From the NCBI GenBank assembly GCA_024362935.1, contig JANCRA010000010.1, positions 6,130,501 to 6,194,500 on the forward strand: a stretch of 64,000 nt of DNA, read 5' to 3'. This DNA comes from Setophaga petechia. Its lineage: Eukaryota; Chordata; Aves; Passeriformes; Parulidae. Positions 49,708 through 62,658 of this stretch are shown in pieces; positions within the stretch are counted from its first letter, which is position 1, and every line of letters begins with the position of its first letter. The position numbers and the translations under genes are program-made. The notes under the pieces are model-generated. The model did no database searches. It was not told the origin of the DNA and was given only the letters and a program-made list of their open reading frames with translations.

Positions 49708-52523
49708 CCGGGTGCAGCTGCAGCTGCAGAGTGATACAGAGTGCAGGGAAGGGACTGAGCTCTCTTCCTGGGCTCACTGTTCACCTGCTATGAGTCACAC
49801 AGCAAAACTGTGCTGCAGAGGCTGGTTCTGCTGGGTCAGTGAGCACTGGCACAGCTGCCCTTCAACAGGAGCTCAGCTGCAGGGAGAAACACGGTGACAA
49901 CCAAACTGAGTCCCGCAGGAGGATGTGGCAATTAATTACAGGTTAAGTGTTGGAAGTTAACAAATTTTATCACTGTAGATCTGTGTTGGAAGTCAAGGTG
50001 AGCAATTAACAGTCCTAAAAGCCTAAAGAATCCATCCTGTCCTCTCCTTGCAGGGCAGCTGTAGTGAGGCATCTCTGAATGATGTGGGTTTTTTGATAAT
50101 GACCTTTTCCTTATTCTCAGAGTGAAGGTCTGTTCAGGCAGAAGGTGAAGCTGCAGCCTGGAGTCTGGATCTGGGCCTCTCTGCCTTTGCCAGCAGAGAT
50201 GAAACATTCCAGACAATTTTCCACCCCTGGCTGTACTCAAGGCATCCTTTGGAAACACAATTTGTGTCTTCCTGGCCTCTCCCACAGTGCTGCTCCTCCT
50301 CTGATCCCACAGCTAATTGTCCTTAAGTCTAGAAGTTTATTAGGGCCCCATGAAATGGGTTTATCCTCTCCTGGTAAACCACAGTGTTGTGAGGTGATCT
50401 GGGATGTGACAGCAATGGGGAGAAGTGGTTCCTTTGTTCAAGGAGCCTCAAGCTGTGACTCAGCCATAATTCATTGTTACTATCAGGTGGCCATTCCGTG
50501 GAATATGTTGTTCTTCTGGCTGGGGAGCTCATGGAGCTGAACCTTCCCTTCCTTGCACACCACAGGTCTCTCTCTCAGGTACAAGATCTCACAGGGCAAG
50601 AGGTGCCAGCTCACTGCTGGCCTCTCGTTTTTATTGCTCTGCAATCCACAGCCATATTTTGCATTTGTTTTGTGGCTTTTTTCCCTTCAAATGCATCATT
50701 AAGGTGAAGTGTTGTTGTGAGGATGAGGGCTTACTCACTGCATCCAGTGCTGCAGGATTCCCACTGTTGCACTCATTATCATGGAGTCAATCAAGACTGA
50801 CAGTCAAATGTTGTAAGCGTGGTAGTAGAATCTCTACCTGTGCAAACACTGTCCAGGGCAGGGATTTATGCAGTTGCAGTGCAAGAAAGTGGATTAATGT
50901 GGACACTGTGGGGAATCTTAGATAGGAATGGTCCTTATGAAGCTTTTCCTTGAGAGGGAAGGCCCTCTTTCCCCTTATTTACTCATTTTTTATTCATATT
51001 TATTCTTCCACGAGAAAGGCTTCTGCCAGTACCTGGGCAATTACTAGAGCACAGCAGCACAAACTGGGATTTCATTGCTTCCATGCTGTCCTGTTCCTGA
51101 CAGGTAAGCCAGCAGGACTCCCACCTGCCCTGTGGGAGCCAAGAATGTTGGACTGAATCCTTCCCAAGTATCTTTGAGGTGTGGAAATGCAGGAGCTGGA
51201 GGCCTGAGCATTTCAAGCCGTTTGTAGAGGAGGCTGTGGCAGAGCCAGGGGGTGGCTGCAAGCTGTGTCCTGTGCCAGCAATGTGCCAGGTTCTGACTCG
51301 CCTCACCTGCTCAGGTGAGCTGGGAACTGAACACCACTTTCTCTGAAAAGTGACCCTTTCTCCAGTGCACCATAGATATGGTAGGAACTGGAAACCCTAA
51401 TTTTGCTCCTAGCCCTATAAACGTGGAGATGAGGAGGGGAATGCTGACCTCTGCAGCTCCTCCTGAACAGCCCCACGGCTGCCTCGAGGCTCCCAGGTGC
51501 CGTGCAGGGGAGGAGGAGGTGCAGCTGTGGATGTGGTGGTCTTTCCTGGATAATAACGCTGCAGGCAGGCCTGATACTTTTGATGCTGCAGCCAGCCAGG
51601 AGGGCCTGGTGAGGTGTGTGCTTTTCCAGATCTTTCTGACCCTCAGCAGAGGTAACTTTACTGAGAGCACATGGATCATCACTCGATCCAGCGGGGCAAG
51701 GGGCCGTGCAGTGACAGCTCATTGCCACTGTAAAGCACACAGAGCAGGGATACTCCCACTGTGGAACCAACAAAAGAAAGCAATCCCAGAGGAACATAGG
51801 ACTTTGCATGTGGAAGGCACCCAGGGATGGGCTGTGCAGTGCTGAAGGGTTTCTTTGCACAGACTCTCCCATGGCAGGCAGGTGTATAACTTCTGCAGTG
51901 GTGGAGGGAAGGACTGGGCAGCCGATGAGCTCTCCGGAGCTCATAACGAGCAGTTGCAGGGAGGGTGGGAACGTGGGAAGAGGAGTTTTCCTGAGACACT
52001 TAGGAAAGTCTCCTCTTCCTCCTTTGTTATCCAGGGCAGGGTGGAGGTGGGCGCTCAGTTCCGCTGTGGGGTTTAACTACAGCTACCAAAACCAGCCCCG
52101 GTTTAAGCTTGAGGCAGCAGGACACTGTTCCTTCCCGAGCTGGAAATAGGAGGAGGAATCACTCTGGGGCAGGAGCCGGCATCCGAGCTCTCCTGCAAGC
52201 TCCCCTAGCTGTGGAACACCTCGCTGTCCAGCTGGAGGTGAACACCACAGCGAACAATGTCCAGCCTTGGGAAAAGAGAAGCAGCCGCTGCTGCTGATGG
52301 TCCCGCCGTGGGGCTGCAGGGCGGATGGGGGCGTGCCCAGCAACACGCCGCTATCGGGGCGGACACGCAGGTATCGGGGCCGACAGCTGCTGCTTCGCGG
52401 CTCCTCCGTGCCACGCCGGGCCGCGGAGCCAACAGCCTCGCCCCTCTCCCGGAGAGCGCCTGGTGGAGCACCAACCGCTCCGCCCGGAGCCACGGCGCTG
52501 GGCAATGGCGGCGCTCGCCTCGA

Positions 52524-52545
52524 ACTACAGCTCCCAGCACCCCCT
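52524..52545 (+). promoter_or_regulatory. ZNF143/THAP11-like site
   Basis: ACTACAGCTCCCAGCA within this span resembles the ACTACAATTCCCAGCA-type element bound by ZNF143 in CpG-island promoters. It lies about 40 bases before the NRF1 site. Confidence 0.55.
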
Positions 52546-52565
52546 GCGGCGGCAGCTCTCGGGGC

Positions 52566-52575
52566 GCGCATGCGC
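52566..52575 (+). promoter_or_regulatory. NRF1 site
   Basis: GCGCATGCGC is a perfect palindromic NRF1 consensus, in the core of the DCAF1 CpG island. Confidence 0.7.
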
Positions 52576-52643
52576 CCCGCGCGAACTCCCTTTCCCGGCA
52601 GGCCGGCCGAGCGCGTGGCCCCCGCCCCTCTCCCTGAGGGCCG

Positions 52644-52676
52644 TGACGCGCTCGCTGTGACGCAGCGCGGTGACGC
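52644..52676 (+). promoter_or_regulatory. Three CRE-like TGACGC half-sites
   Basis: TGACGC occurs at 52644, 52658 and 52671 in the same orientation, with starts 14 and 13 bases apart. This is consistent with ATF/CREB-family binding close to the transcription start. Confidence 0.5.
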
Positions 52677-52689
52677 AAAAAAGTGTGCG

Positions 52690-52777
52690 CCCTCCAGAAC
52701 GATCGCGGCCGCCGCGGGGTGCGCGGGGCCGACAGCAGGGGTCGGGGGCGGCGACGGCACCGCGGGGCAGCGCTCAG
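52690..52777 (+). other. DCAF1: Candidate DCAF1 non-coding exon 1
   Basis: GCTCAG|GTACCG gives a plausible splice donor after 52777, just downstream of the promoter motifs. The exon would be untranslated, because the DCAF1 ATG lies in the exon at 57982. The left limit is a guess. Confidence 0.45.
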
Positions 52778-53204
52778 GTACCGGGGCCGGGGTGGGCGGG
52801 ACGCGCCGCCGCGGCTTCCCCGGAGCCTCGCCGGGCCGGGCCAGTTGGCGGCCGCGGCCTCCGCGCCGGGTAGGGGCAGGGGCAGCGGCGCGGGGTGTGG
52901 GGGGGGCGCCTCAGGGGCACGGGGTGGGCTGCGGGTCCGCCCCCGCGCTAGGGGGCGCCCTCGGGGCGGGGGGCCCGGCGGGCCAGGCCCGGCCTGGCCT
53001 GTCCCCCCCCGTCCCGTCCCGTCCCCCCCGGCGGGACCGGGCCTGCGCCGCCCCGCCCGGCCCGGCCCGCCCCCTACGCCGGCTCTTCCTTCTGCGCCGG
53101 GCCCGCTCGGGCGGGGGGGGAAAATCTCTGGCTCTGCGCTCCCCCACTCTGGTCTCTGCTGATCTCTAAACGTTGGGGCCGCCCGTGCGTCCCTCCGGGC
53201 CTGG

Positions 53205-53233
53205 CTGGGCCGGGCCGGGCCGGGCCGGGCCGT
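53205..53233 (+). repeat. GGGCC pentanucleotide repeat
   Basis: About five GGGCC units in the CpG island downstream of the candidate exon 1; G-quadruplex formation is possible. Confidence 0.8.
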
Positions 53234-53338
53234 GCGGGACCCCGCGGGAGCTGTCACCGGCCGCCCCCGCGAGGTGCGGCCCGCGTGTTTCCCCTTGCAG
53301 CCGCGTGAAGAGGAATTGATGTTGAAACGGAGCGGGGC

Positions 53339-53358
53339 TTTTTTTTTTTTTTTTTTTT
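53339..53358 (+). repeat. Poly(T) run
   Basis: Twenty consecutive T at the edge of the CpG island in DCAF1 intron 1. Confidence 0.95.
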
Positions 53359-56300
53359 CTTCCTTCTTATTTTGTAGACGGCAGAAGTTTGTTCCTGTTT
53401 TTGGGGCTTGTCGTGCCAGATCAGAACGTAGTTCTAAGTTTGTTTTGTAGAAGGAGGATTTTCAGGAAATTGAATAACCTTGCGGTTTTCCCTGTCCTTA
53501 AAATGCCTTAATGCCGTAAAAAGAAAGAAAAACCCCACAACAACCGACTTTTGAAGCAAGCACTAAAAGGCAACATTAGGGATATGTTCAGTATAATAGC
53601 CAGTTTGGAGCTCTGTTAAACAAGAAGTTGAACAAACCTAGACTTCCCTCAGTGCAGGAAGGACACCAAACCACGTTTCTTTTGTGCTCCAGAGATTGTG
53701 AGGCTTTTCTTATTTGGTGGTATATTATTTTCACAAGTGAACTTCAGTGTTTACAATTTGTGATACTTTTAACTTCCACGTGGTTATTTCAGGCTCAACA
53801 GGTTTAGACAAATAGCTGTGAGGTGCCTCATCTCTTTAAAGGATATTTGTGATGCAAGGGAGAATTTTATTTTTTCTTAAAGTAAGGAATTCTTTGTGTT
53901 AAAGCATTAGTATAAATGAACCTACAAATGTCCTGCTCAGCTTTGCTGGGCAATTAACTAGATTCCAACTCATTAGTGGTACATTATTACATTAGTCTTC
54001 CCTACATTTTGTCCTCAGTCATACTTAGAAAAAAGTTTGGGACCATTGTCAAACTAGACTATGTAAACTGGTCCAAAGTGCAGTTATTAGAATTTGAGTT
54101 GCCCCTGTGCATGTGGAGTTACAAATCTTTTTGTACAAAAAATGTAATTTTTGTCTATTCATTTAATGTGCACATTAGTTTAAATGTACCATCTTCCTAC
54201 AAAGTGATCTAAATTGTGGATTTTGGGAGATTTTTTTTTTGCTTGAGGTATAATTTTTTGTTTTATTACAGCTCATTCATTTTACATTTAAATTGCTAAG
54301 TTAAGCCTTTGGTTATTTGGGAAATTAACACAAAACTGTCGGTTTTCAGATTTTACAAGTATATTTATATTCACTAAGAGGTTTCATGCTTTAAAATCTT
54401 TATCTGTGGGGAGTCAGTGTGTTCAGAACCTGCTGATCCTTTCCCTGAGCTCAGCATCAGTCAGGGAATGAGCTGTAGAGGTGTTGCAGTTGGTGTGAGG
54501 CTCCAGTGGACAGAAGGGTGGAGCTGAATTGCTCCAACTGTTCCAGGCACTCACTCAAGGTTTGTGGTTAGAGGTCACTGGAATTTGATTTCCTCGCTGT
54601 TCAGAGGTGTCTCACTAAGGTGACTCAAGCACTCAAGTGTCAGAGGTTTCAAAAACATGAGAACACCTTGAGGAATCTGTCTCTCAATACTCTCTGGGTT
54701 TCCCTTTAATGTCACATTTTTACAGCTGAGCTCAGAAGAGTGAAATGCCTATAAAGCCTTTGCTGTGGCACAGCAGTGCCAGGCAGTGTTTGGCATTACA
54801 GCAATGCCAGGGGCACCAGGCACAGTGTGCTGAAACAGCCACATCTGGGTTTGCAGTGGCTACCGTGGTAGTTGAGACTGCAAATATTTGTCTTTCAAAG
54901 TCAAATATTTTGAGTAAGTGCTTTATGTTTTGTTAATATTGATTCTAAATATATTTTGGCAATAGCATTGTTTGGGAAAAAATCCCATTCCTTAGCTTAT
55001 TAGATGTTGAAAGTGAAACCTGTAGTAGGCTGTGATTTCCAAAACTTATTAAGAGAAAAAAAATTACATCCCTCTGCCCCCTCCCCCTTCCTCCCCGAAT
55101 TTAAATCTGATTGGTTTTGCTGGTTCTTGGAGAGCAATTTAAGATTGAATTTTTTCAGCAAATTGTGCTGAAAAGGAAAGTAGTGAAAGTCAGAGCTGTT
55201 CTCCCAGGTTTCCTCTCCATCAGGCCAGGTGTGTTGCTGACAGTTACAGGTTAGTTCATATAGTTTGTGTTCTTGTCTTCTCTGCAGAGCTCTTCACTTT
55301 TATTTAAGGGGAAATTGTTGAAAAAAGTGAGCACAATAGGAGTTTCTATAGTGCCATCTAAAAAAAATTGTATTAATTTGAATAGATTGGAAGGAATAAG
55401 CCTGTGGAAGAGAGGAGATGCCTTGGCAAGACATTCATTGTCACTGCTGTGTCTCAGTAGAAAGGGTGGCATTTCTATGTCATAACTTCATTTTAGGAAA
55501 ACAGCTCTCTGTCAGCACCAGTTATTTAGACCAATAATGAGCAATATTTATTGAGGCAGGTTTTAGGGATAGTTGGGATTTTTTCACTTGATTTTGGTGT
55601 AGCACAAGGGGTCCCAGAGAGCAGTTCCTGTGGTCTTCCTGGCTGGGACTTTGTTGACCTGTTGCAGGTATTGCTGAACCTTTTCTGTTTTCCAGCAGGA
55701 GCAGTTGAGGGCTGTTAGAGGAAGTGAATTGTTTTCCAGATTGCAGGGGAGCCTGCACAGGCCCTGTACAAGCTCTGAGGTCACAGGGCCCTTTTTGCTG
55801 TATCCCTTGAGCACAGAATGGAGATGGGGATGTCTGAAATGGTTGAATGTGGATTCTGATACAGCACTTGTGTTCTGAGGCCCAGAGTGAATTTGTCTGA
55901 ATGTTTTTCTGTGATATTTAAAAGCTCTGAAGAGCTGCTGGTAAGTGGTGTTCAGTTAATGAAAAAGGAAATTGAACTTAATGAGCTTGGAGTAGTTTTT
56001 GTTTTTGAAGGTATTTTGGGAGTGTGTCTGTGTGTACAATCTCATTATGTTTTTGCCTGCACCTAGGTAGTGTTTCTTCCTAAGCAATTTATGCATTTGC
56101 ATTGAATTTCCTGATGTAGTTCTGAAATGAATGAATGAATAGTGAGTGCCCTAGATAAAATCATAATTACTTGTGATTTAGGAAGCATCATTCTTCATGC
56201 TTAGGTAGGTTTTTTGGTTAGCATATGTCCACTGCATATAGTATTTAACAAAATGCTATTCTTGTAGTCACAGGTTCATCTTTTCACAGTCTTTGGCTGA

Positions 56301-57255
56301 TAACTTTAGTGCAGTTTCTGCCAGTTTAATCTTCAGCCAGTGTTCTTAACTTCATGTTTCCCATTTAACTAACCAGTCACAGTACATTAAATTCAGAAGC
56401 ACCTGTGAGACAAGAGGTAGAACTGTAGGATTGTTCATCCACTCCCTGAGTGAGGAGAAGTTTTAAACCAATTGGAAGTGTCCAGCACACAGTTAAATTG
56501 TGGGGATGTTTTTCAAAGACAACTTGGGCTATAAATGCATATATAGTCTCTGCTGTGGCTGCCTTTAGAGTCTGCCATTTGACTGACTCCTGAACGTGTA
56601 TTTCAGGAGCTGATGTGTATGTCACTGTCTTAAACACTTGTGTATTTAATACTGGTTTGAAAGCTTCTTTCTCTGGGTCAGTTATGACAAATGGGTATTT
56701 AATCTCATGACAGATGGATATTGGCTATGTTGTGGCTAATGAAATGCTGGAAATCTTTGTGTGTTTTTGGATGTGAAGAAATCTGTTTTGCTTCGTGTAC
56801 TCTCCCCTACCTCCAATACCAAGTCAGTTTATAAATTAGGTTTGGGTATTCCTTCCTCTAGAAATTACAACTCTTCACAGCAATCACAGTCTGTCAGGTT
56901 GGAAACTAGGGGCATGGCAGTATCTTGAGACAGATTTTGTTCTAGTTTAAGCCGTTAATATTTCTAGTAGGTTTTTATCAGATCGACAAAAGCTGACACC
57001 TGGAAATTTAAAGGCTTAAACAGAACCTACAGTGATAGTTCCCTTCATTAAATAATACTTCAACAAGTCACTCAGTGCTGTAGGAGTTTCTCACTTTTGA
57101 GGATGGGAAGATAAATCTTCTGTCAGCTGCTGTCATGCACGTAAAGGCTGATAAATCTGAAGTAATTGCTCCAGTGCTCCCTCCTGTGATCATCCTTCCT
57201 TCCTCCTGGAGCCACTGGCTGTTCTTGGGAGCCCTGGAGGAGCGGGGCAGAGCCC

Positions 57256-57418
57256 GGGGGAGCAGTGCAGGCCCTGAAGGGGAGCAGTGCAGGCCCTGAA
57301 GGGGAGCAGTGCAGGCCCTGAAGGGGAGCAGTGCAGGCCCTGAAGGGGAGCAGTGCAGGCCTCGGGGGAGCGCTGGAAACCCCAGGGGAGCAGTGCAGGC
57401 CCCGGGGGAGCAGTGCCC
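57256..57418 (+). repeat. 22-bp GC-rich minisatellite in DCAF1 intron 1
   Basis: About seven units based on GGGGAGCAGTGCAGGCCCTGAA; the first four or five are nearly identical and the last ones diverge to CCCGGG variants. The open frames read across it on both strands come from the repeat and are not genes. It is likely polymorphic in length. Confidence 0.95.
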
Positions 57419-57981
57419 GGCTCTTTGCCACCACGGCTGTCCTGGGGCTGCTCCCACTGCCCGCAGCACTCGGGTCTGCCTCTGCTCCTCAGCACTGTGG
57501 GCCCCAGGAGTTTGTTGGCAGCTCCACCGCTGCCTGCAGGGCATTAAACTGGGATAAGGACACTGATCACAATCTTGCTGTCCTGGCTGGGTTGGTTCTT
57601 GAGTAAATCACCACAAAGGGTAACTCAGGTCTGCTCCTGGAGTTGAGGTAGAGCTTTTAAAAGGCTCAGGCAGTGAACACAGCTGTGGTGAGCTGTGCAT
57701 TCCAGACAGCCTGGTCAGGGCTGAGGAGCACCAGTCAGGACTTGTGTTCAGAGGTGCACATGTTCTTTAGTCGGCAGGCAAAGGACCGGAAAGAAACTTT
57801 CATGTTTGAAAGCACTGTTCTGTCACTTTGTCTTCTCACTCCTTTTTGCTGAGTATTATTTGCCTCTTTCAAATGACTTGTAATATTTGATTTAGATTGT
57901 TTCAAAGAATACAGTAAAAGAGTGGGATTTCTTGCTCATTTTTATGCCTTTTTTTTGTCCTGGTTGTTACCTCTGCCTTAG

Positions 57982-58099
57982 GCTAAGCCATGACTTCAGG
58001 ATCTGGGCATGTGGACTCCAAGGCTGAGCTCACTACTTTGCTTGAGCAATGGGAGAAAGAACATGGCAGCGGGCAAGACATGGTCCCTATTCTCACCAG
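57982..58099 (+). CDS. DCAF1: DCAF1 first coding exon
   Basis: The acceptor TACCTCTGCCTTAG ends at 57981 and the donor AG|GTAAGA follows 58099 (phase 2). The ATG at 57990 gives MTSGSGHVDSKAELTTLLEQ and continues to MVPILTR across the junction; this is the N terminus of DCAF1/VPRBP apart from a few residues at the very start. DCAF1 is the substrate receptor that bridges DDB1-CUL4 (CRL4) ubiquitin ligase to its targets in the nucleus, and it also has roles in replication and growth control. This exon opens the N-terminal armadillo-like region; LisH, the WD40 propeller and the acidic tail lie beyond the window. Confidence 0.95.
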
Positions 58100-61000
58100 G
58101 TAAGATCTATTGAGCAAATCCCTAAAGCTGAATGGCTGAAGTTACATGACAGCAGCTTTTACCTTGCTTTTTCTTGAGGTGTTCACATACCTGATAACCT
58201 GTAATTAATTTTCTTGGTCTAGAAACTGAACTGTTAGTGTGGTATTTAAATAAAAACTTTTAAATGACACTTTACACTGTCTATACAAATTCACTGCAAT
58301 AGTAGAAGTCAGGAGCATCATTAAATATTTGAAAGAACTTCAGTATCTTTACTTGAAGCTTGTAAGACATTCATTGAGATAGGAAGCAAGGTGTGAGGGG
58401 TTTGAGATTGCAGTGACATTGATCAGATTAAATGAAAGGGTGAGAGTAGGGTGAGTAGGAGGAGCTATATTGAGAAGGTATTAGTGAAGCTCATAGGGCA
58501 TGTTTAAAGTGAAATCTTAAAACCTGATTGTTTTTTAAGCTGTGTGACATCGACTGGCATTGTATTGTGAGAAAAATGCCCTGGACCAGTAAAGTATTTG
58601 GGGCTGCTTAGGTAACACCATTAATTTTAAGACAGTATCTAGTACAAAAGAAAGATTTGAATGATCAGTCGCATTTGTGTTTTCCCAAGCCAGGCGTCAT
58701 TTGAGTAGACTGACATTACTCCTGCTTTAAGGGGAGATTTGCAGAAATTGCCCCAGTTCCTCACAGCTCTGCTGGCAGATCCATGGCCTGCCTCATGTGT
58801 GCAGGACTCAACTGCTCTACAGGTCAGGAGCAGTCCAGGTGTCTCTTCTCCTTTGTTGGGTCAGACAAGTCAGTGCACAGAGCTGGAGCTGGCACTGGGT
58901 GGAAGTAACAGGAATCTGGTGGAGGTTCTTTGCTCAGGTCTGTGCTGTGCCTCACCCACTGGGCACGACTTCTTTGCTGTTCTTACTGCATTTTAAAAAT
59001 AGCAGCATAGGAGGAGGAGATGAGCAACAGAAAGCCAACCCTAAACACTTGAAAATTAGTGGGTCTCTTGAAAATCATGAGGCAGGTTTTGGTGTATCTC
59101 TGTATTGTCTGAAGGAAACCTGTGCTATTTCGAGGCTTTTTCTTGTAGGCATAACCAAAAATTTATTGTATTCTAAGAAATTTAAAGACATTTGAACTAA
59201 ACATGTATTCTTTTGTGCTTATACCAGTCTGGCACTTCTTGCTCCCTCTCAGCTCCTGGAGTCCCTATAGTATTTATGCTCAGACAAGTCTGATAACTTT
59301 GTTGATTCTCAAGGTTTCTGTGCAGCAGGCAGAGTGATTATGAATGGTGAAGGCTTGGGTATTTTTGCTTTAGTGGAGATAGTACAGATTTATTTAAGGT
59401 AGCATGGGGATTTCACCAGACGTTAAAGTCAGAAATTAGATTTACAGTGCTTCAGTTATCAATGAGAGCCATGTTTCTGTTTGTAGGAGAGAGTTGTAGC
59501 TGTTTAGATATTTAGAGTTGCTGGTAGAGATGCTCCTGAGGAATCCTCACCAACGGGAGCTTGCAGTGCCAATGTCCTGAGGCAGAGCAATGCCCTTGCA
59601 TATTGCTTTGGTCTTAGGGCAGAGGGAGCTGTGGTCATACTTGTTGGTGAGTGATATCCCTCTACTCCTTCCTCCTTGTGAGCTAAATGAAAGAAAATTT
59701 CCCTGTGTGGATGGGAGTCTGTTGAATGTGATGCTGAGGCAGCACAGGTGGGAGTGCAGTAACAGGACAAGGACAGCAGCAGTTATAGCACCAGTTACAG
59801 ACCACAGCTGAGCTGTCACTTCCAAAAAGCTGGATTTACAAACACTTGAGTGTTAGAAGGTATGAGCTAAAGAAATTGCTTGGAAAGCCTATCAGCAAAA
59901 AACAGATATGTAATATACATGGTTTTCAAAACTATTGTAAATTGAAGTGATGCTGTAATAGTCTTACTTCATAGACTGGATGCAAGTCATGTTCAACCAA
60001 TCAGGCAAATCGTGAGACTCAGATAATTTATTGTGTCCCAGGAGCCTCTTTTCATCAAGGGAATAAATCAGCATTTAACATTGTAACTTCATCTCCACAA
60101 ACCAGCTGTATTGTGGTGTGGGATCCTAGAGCACCTTATGCTGTTGCAATCTGCTGTAAAGGCTCAAGTTGGTCATTAATGCCAGGTGATGACACAAAGC
60201 AGGATTAGGATGGCTTTGTTGTTCCATCTAGATCACTGGGGGCCTTGCAAAGTTTGCTAACTTTTCTGTATACCCCTGCTCCCAAGGTGAGCTCAGTTTG
60301 TGGCAAGTGGAAATGAGGATCTGACTAACTGTCCAAACACAGTTGTAAAGAGAGAAAAAAATAGAAGTAAAAGGCTCAGTGTGAATCCTATGTCTTGTCT
60401 GCTGACTTGGAAGTGGCTGCTGAGCCAGTATAATGCCAAGTGAATGAAGGAAATCTTGAAACTTGAATAAAAGTTCTGTGGTTTTGTGAATTGTGTTTTG
60501 TTACAGCCCTGTATACCAGGTGCCTATGTTAGAAGGCTGAAATGAGCTTTGGTAGTTATTTGACACTCAGTTGCTTCAATTGAGAATTGACAAAGCTGTT
60601 GGATCTAGATAGATTTATCTAAGTCAAGTCACAAACCACCTTTGTATGTGTTAGTTAAAAGAAGAGTATTGTAAGCAAGCTTGATTTTTCTCCTTTTTTG
60701 TTTTTTGAAAGTAAATTTCAGAGGCGATGTTTGTGTGGGTTTTTTTTTTTTTTTCTTCTAATTTTGGTCAAATAGTTGTGAATAATTGTCTCAAACCCCT
60801 CCATAATTAGTGATTCACATTTGTCTTTCTTTGAGCCTGTGATAGTGGTGTTGTCTCTGGAAGCACTGGGAGCTGGCTCGCTGTTTGGCTGCCTACCCAG
60901 ACAGGATGCACTGGCCAGAGTGTTGTGCTCACTCTCCATGCTGCTTGTCTGTCCTTTCTGGCACCTCACCAAAATGCTAATTATCAACTCAAAAGACCTG

Positions 61001-62658
61001 ACAAGGCGAGAGTGCTGCTTCCCAGCTCCCCATTTGTCTGAGTTTTCTGTCAGCAGACATCCCTCAAGCTATTAGTTCTCATGGAAAGAAAATGAGGAGC
61101 TGGCAGTGGAGTATTGAAGTGACTTGCTTCTGCCAGAATTTCTTGAGAGCTGAAGCTGTGCCACCTATTATTAACAAGGGACACAATTTGCATCCTTTCA
61201 CAATCAGGCTTATAAAAGTAAATATTGGAACCCCACAAGATCAACAGCTTGTTGAAAGATAATTGTTAGATCAAAGGCAAGCAAGAAAGTTTTCAGCTCA
61301 TTCCCAGTGAGCTAATTTGCTGTTCCTGGAATCTGGCAGGAGTCATCCTCTGTCACACTGGCAAGTCAGTGTAGCTCACAGAGGCAGGACTAAGTACATT
61401 TTTGCCTCTAGTCATGCCTGGGAACACAGGGTATTTTCTGGAAAGCAACAGGCACGGAGCAGAAGTCAGCAGTGTTCTGTAAGGGAAATCCTCTGTGAAA
61501 GACAAATATTTTTCTAGGGATTACTGCAGCCTTCCAGCAGTTTTCCCTCTCCTGTGATAAACTCTGCCTAGATAACTACTGTGAGGTATTAAGACCTTGT
61601 TTTAAATTGCTGTGCTGCACATAGATGCTGCCTCCCACTCTGAACCTCTGTAGAGGGGAAGGAATCATGTTTTATACCAAGGAAATGAGATTTAATTTCC
61701 TAATGTTTTTTCAATTGAATTGAGTGCTCTTTATTTCACCTCAAACTGCATATGTTTTTGCTGTAACACTACATAGAGAAGGACAATTAATGACTATGGA
61801 ATTATTTATTGCTTGACCATGAGATAATTTTTTTCTTCTTGATTTTGTGTAAATAAAAATAATAATTAATTCTCTTACTGCTCATTCTAAATGAGTTAGA
61901 GCATAGGATTTCTTATGCCTGCTGAGACTACTTCTAAGTTTAGGGGAGGGCATAGCACCAAAACAACTCAATGTTATTTTTCTGATAGAGAGGAGCATTT
62001 AAATGTATTTTGAGGATCTGTGAACAGGGAGCTGGCTGAGTTTCTCCTTGTCTTATCTGTGGTGGTAGTTCACACATGGTAAAAAGTTGATAACTGAATA
62101 GAGGTTACACAGCACTTAATAAAAGTATTTAATATTTATTAAATATTTTTATATATGTTTAATTCTACAACACAATTGAAATTTAACGTGCAGAATAACA
62201 AAAAACTGTGCAGACAATTTGAACAGCTGCCCCTGCACAGACTGAGCAAAGGGGAGGAATAAGGTACCTGTTCAGGACTTGCTCTGCTGCAAAACAAAGA
62301 CACTGTGGTGGTAAGAAGGTACTGCTCAAGCCCTTTATTGACTCCAATTCTCTACACTGTGTGTAGAACACCACAAGGAGTCTGACATGAGTAAATAAAA
62401 GGTGTTGGCCCTTCAAAGTTTGTGCATCTCTGGGTGTCACTATGGGTTCAGTGCATCTTGGAGCTAAAAATGAGATGAGATAGTAGAGGCCAGTGTTGTC
62501 TCTCTCCGCCTGTTGTGGCCAGTCAGGAATGCTCTGGTGGCACTGAACACTGGTGAAAGCTCATGGGCTGGTTTGCAGTGCTCTGACAGGTGTGTGACTG
62601 TGAGGAGCTGTGCTCCAGGAGTGTGAGTGCTGCTCACTTTGTGCTGTTCCTGCTGCAG
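58100..62658 (+). other. DCAF1: DCAF1 intron 2
   Basis: About 4.6 kb between confirmed coding exons. It has no recognised exon or repeat, apart from a T-rich run near 60739-60754 and an AT-rich stretch near 62115-62165. Confidence 0.8.

Larger units (their letters stand above)
35200..52200. other. Intergenic interval between divergent promoters
   Basis: About 17 kb between the RAD54L2 and DCAF1 CpG islands. All open frames are short and match no family I know. Human has no conserved protein gene between these two loci that I recall. Noted inside: a weak CR1-like patch near 35.4-35.6 kb, a CpG-enriched patch with a CTCF-like site near 48.8 kb, and a 37-bp duplication at 49634-49707. Distal enhancers or non-coding RNAs cannot be excluded. 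Confidence 0.5.
52290..53290. promoter_or_regulatory. DCAF1: CpG island, DCAF1 promoter
   Basis: About 1 kb of dense CG upstream of the DCAF1 coding exons. It contains, in order, a ZNF143-like motif, a palindromic NRF1 site, a GC box near 52619-52630, and three TGACGC half-sites, followed by a candidate first exon. This is a housekeeping, TATA-less promoter layout. Long open frames on both strands are composition artefacts. Confidence 0.8.
52778..57981 (+). other. DCAF1: DCAF1 intron 1
   Basis: About 5.2 kb. It contains the rest of the CpG island, a GGGCC pentanucleotide run at 53205-53233, a poly(T) run at 53339-53358, and the 22-bp minisatellite at 57256-57418. A TTTCCCCTTGCAG acceptor-like site ends at 53300 and could open an alternative 5'UTR exon. 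No further exon was recognised. Confidence 0.55.

Noticed and set aside
52083..53257. Open frames up to 350 residues over the second CpG island
   Set aside because: Same composition effect, on both strands, at the DCAF1 promoter.
57068..57606. Open frames with repeated LHCSPSGPALLP or similar peptides
   Set aside because: The repeats are translations of the 22-bp minisatellite in several frames; the 22-base unit cannot keep one frame.
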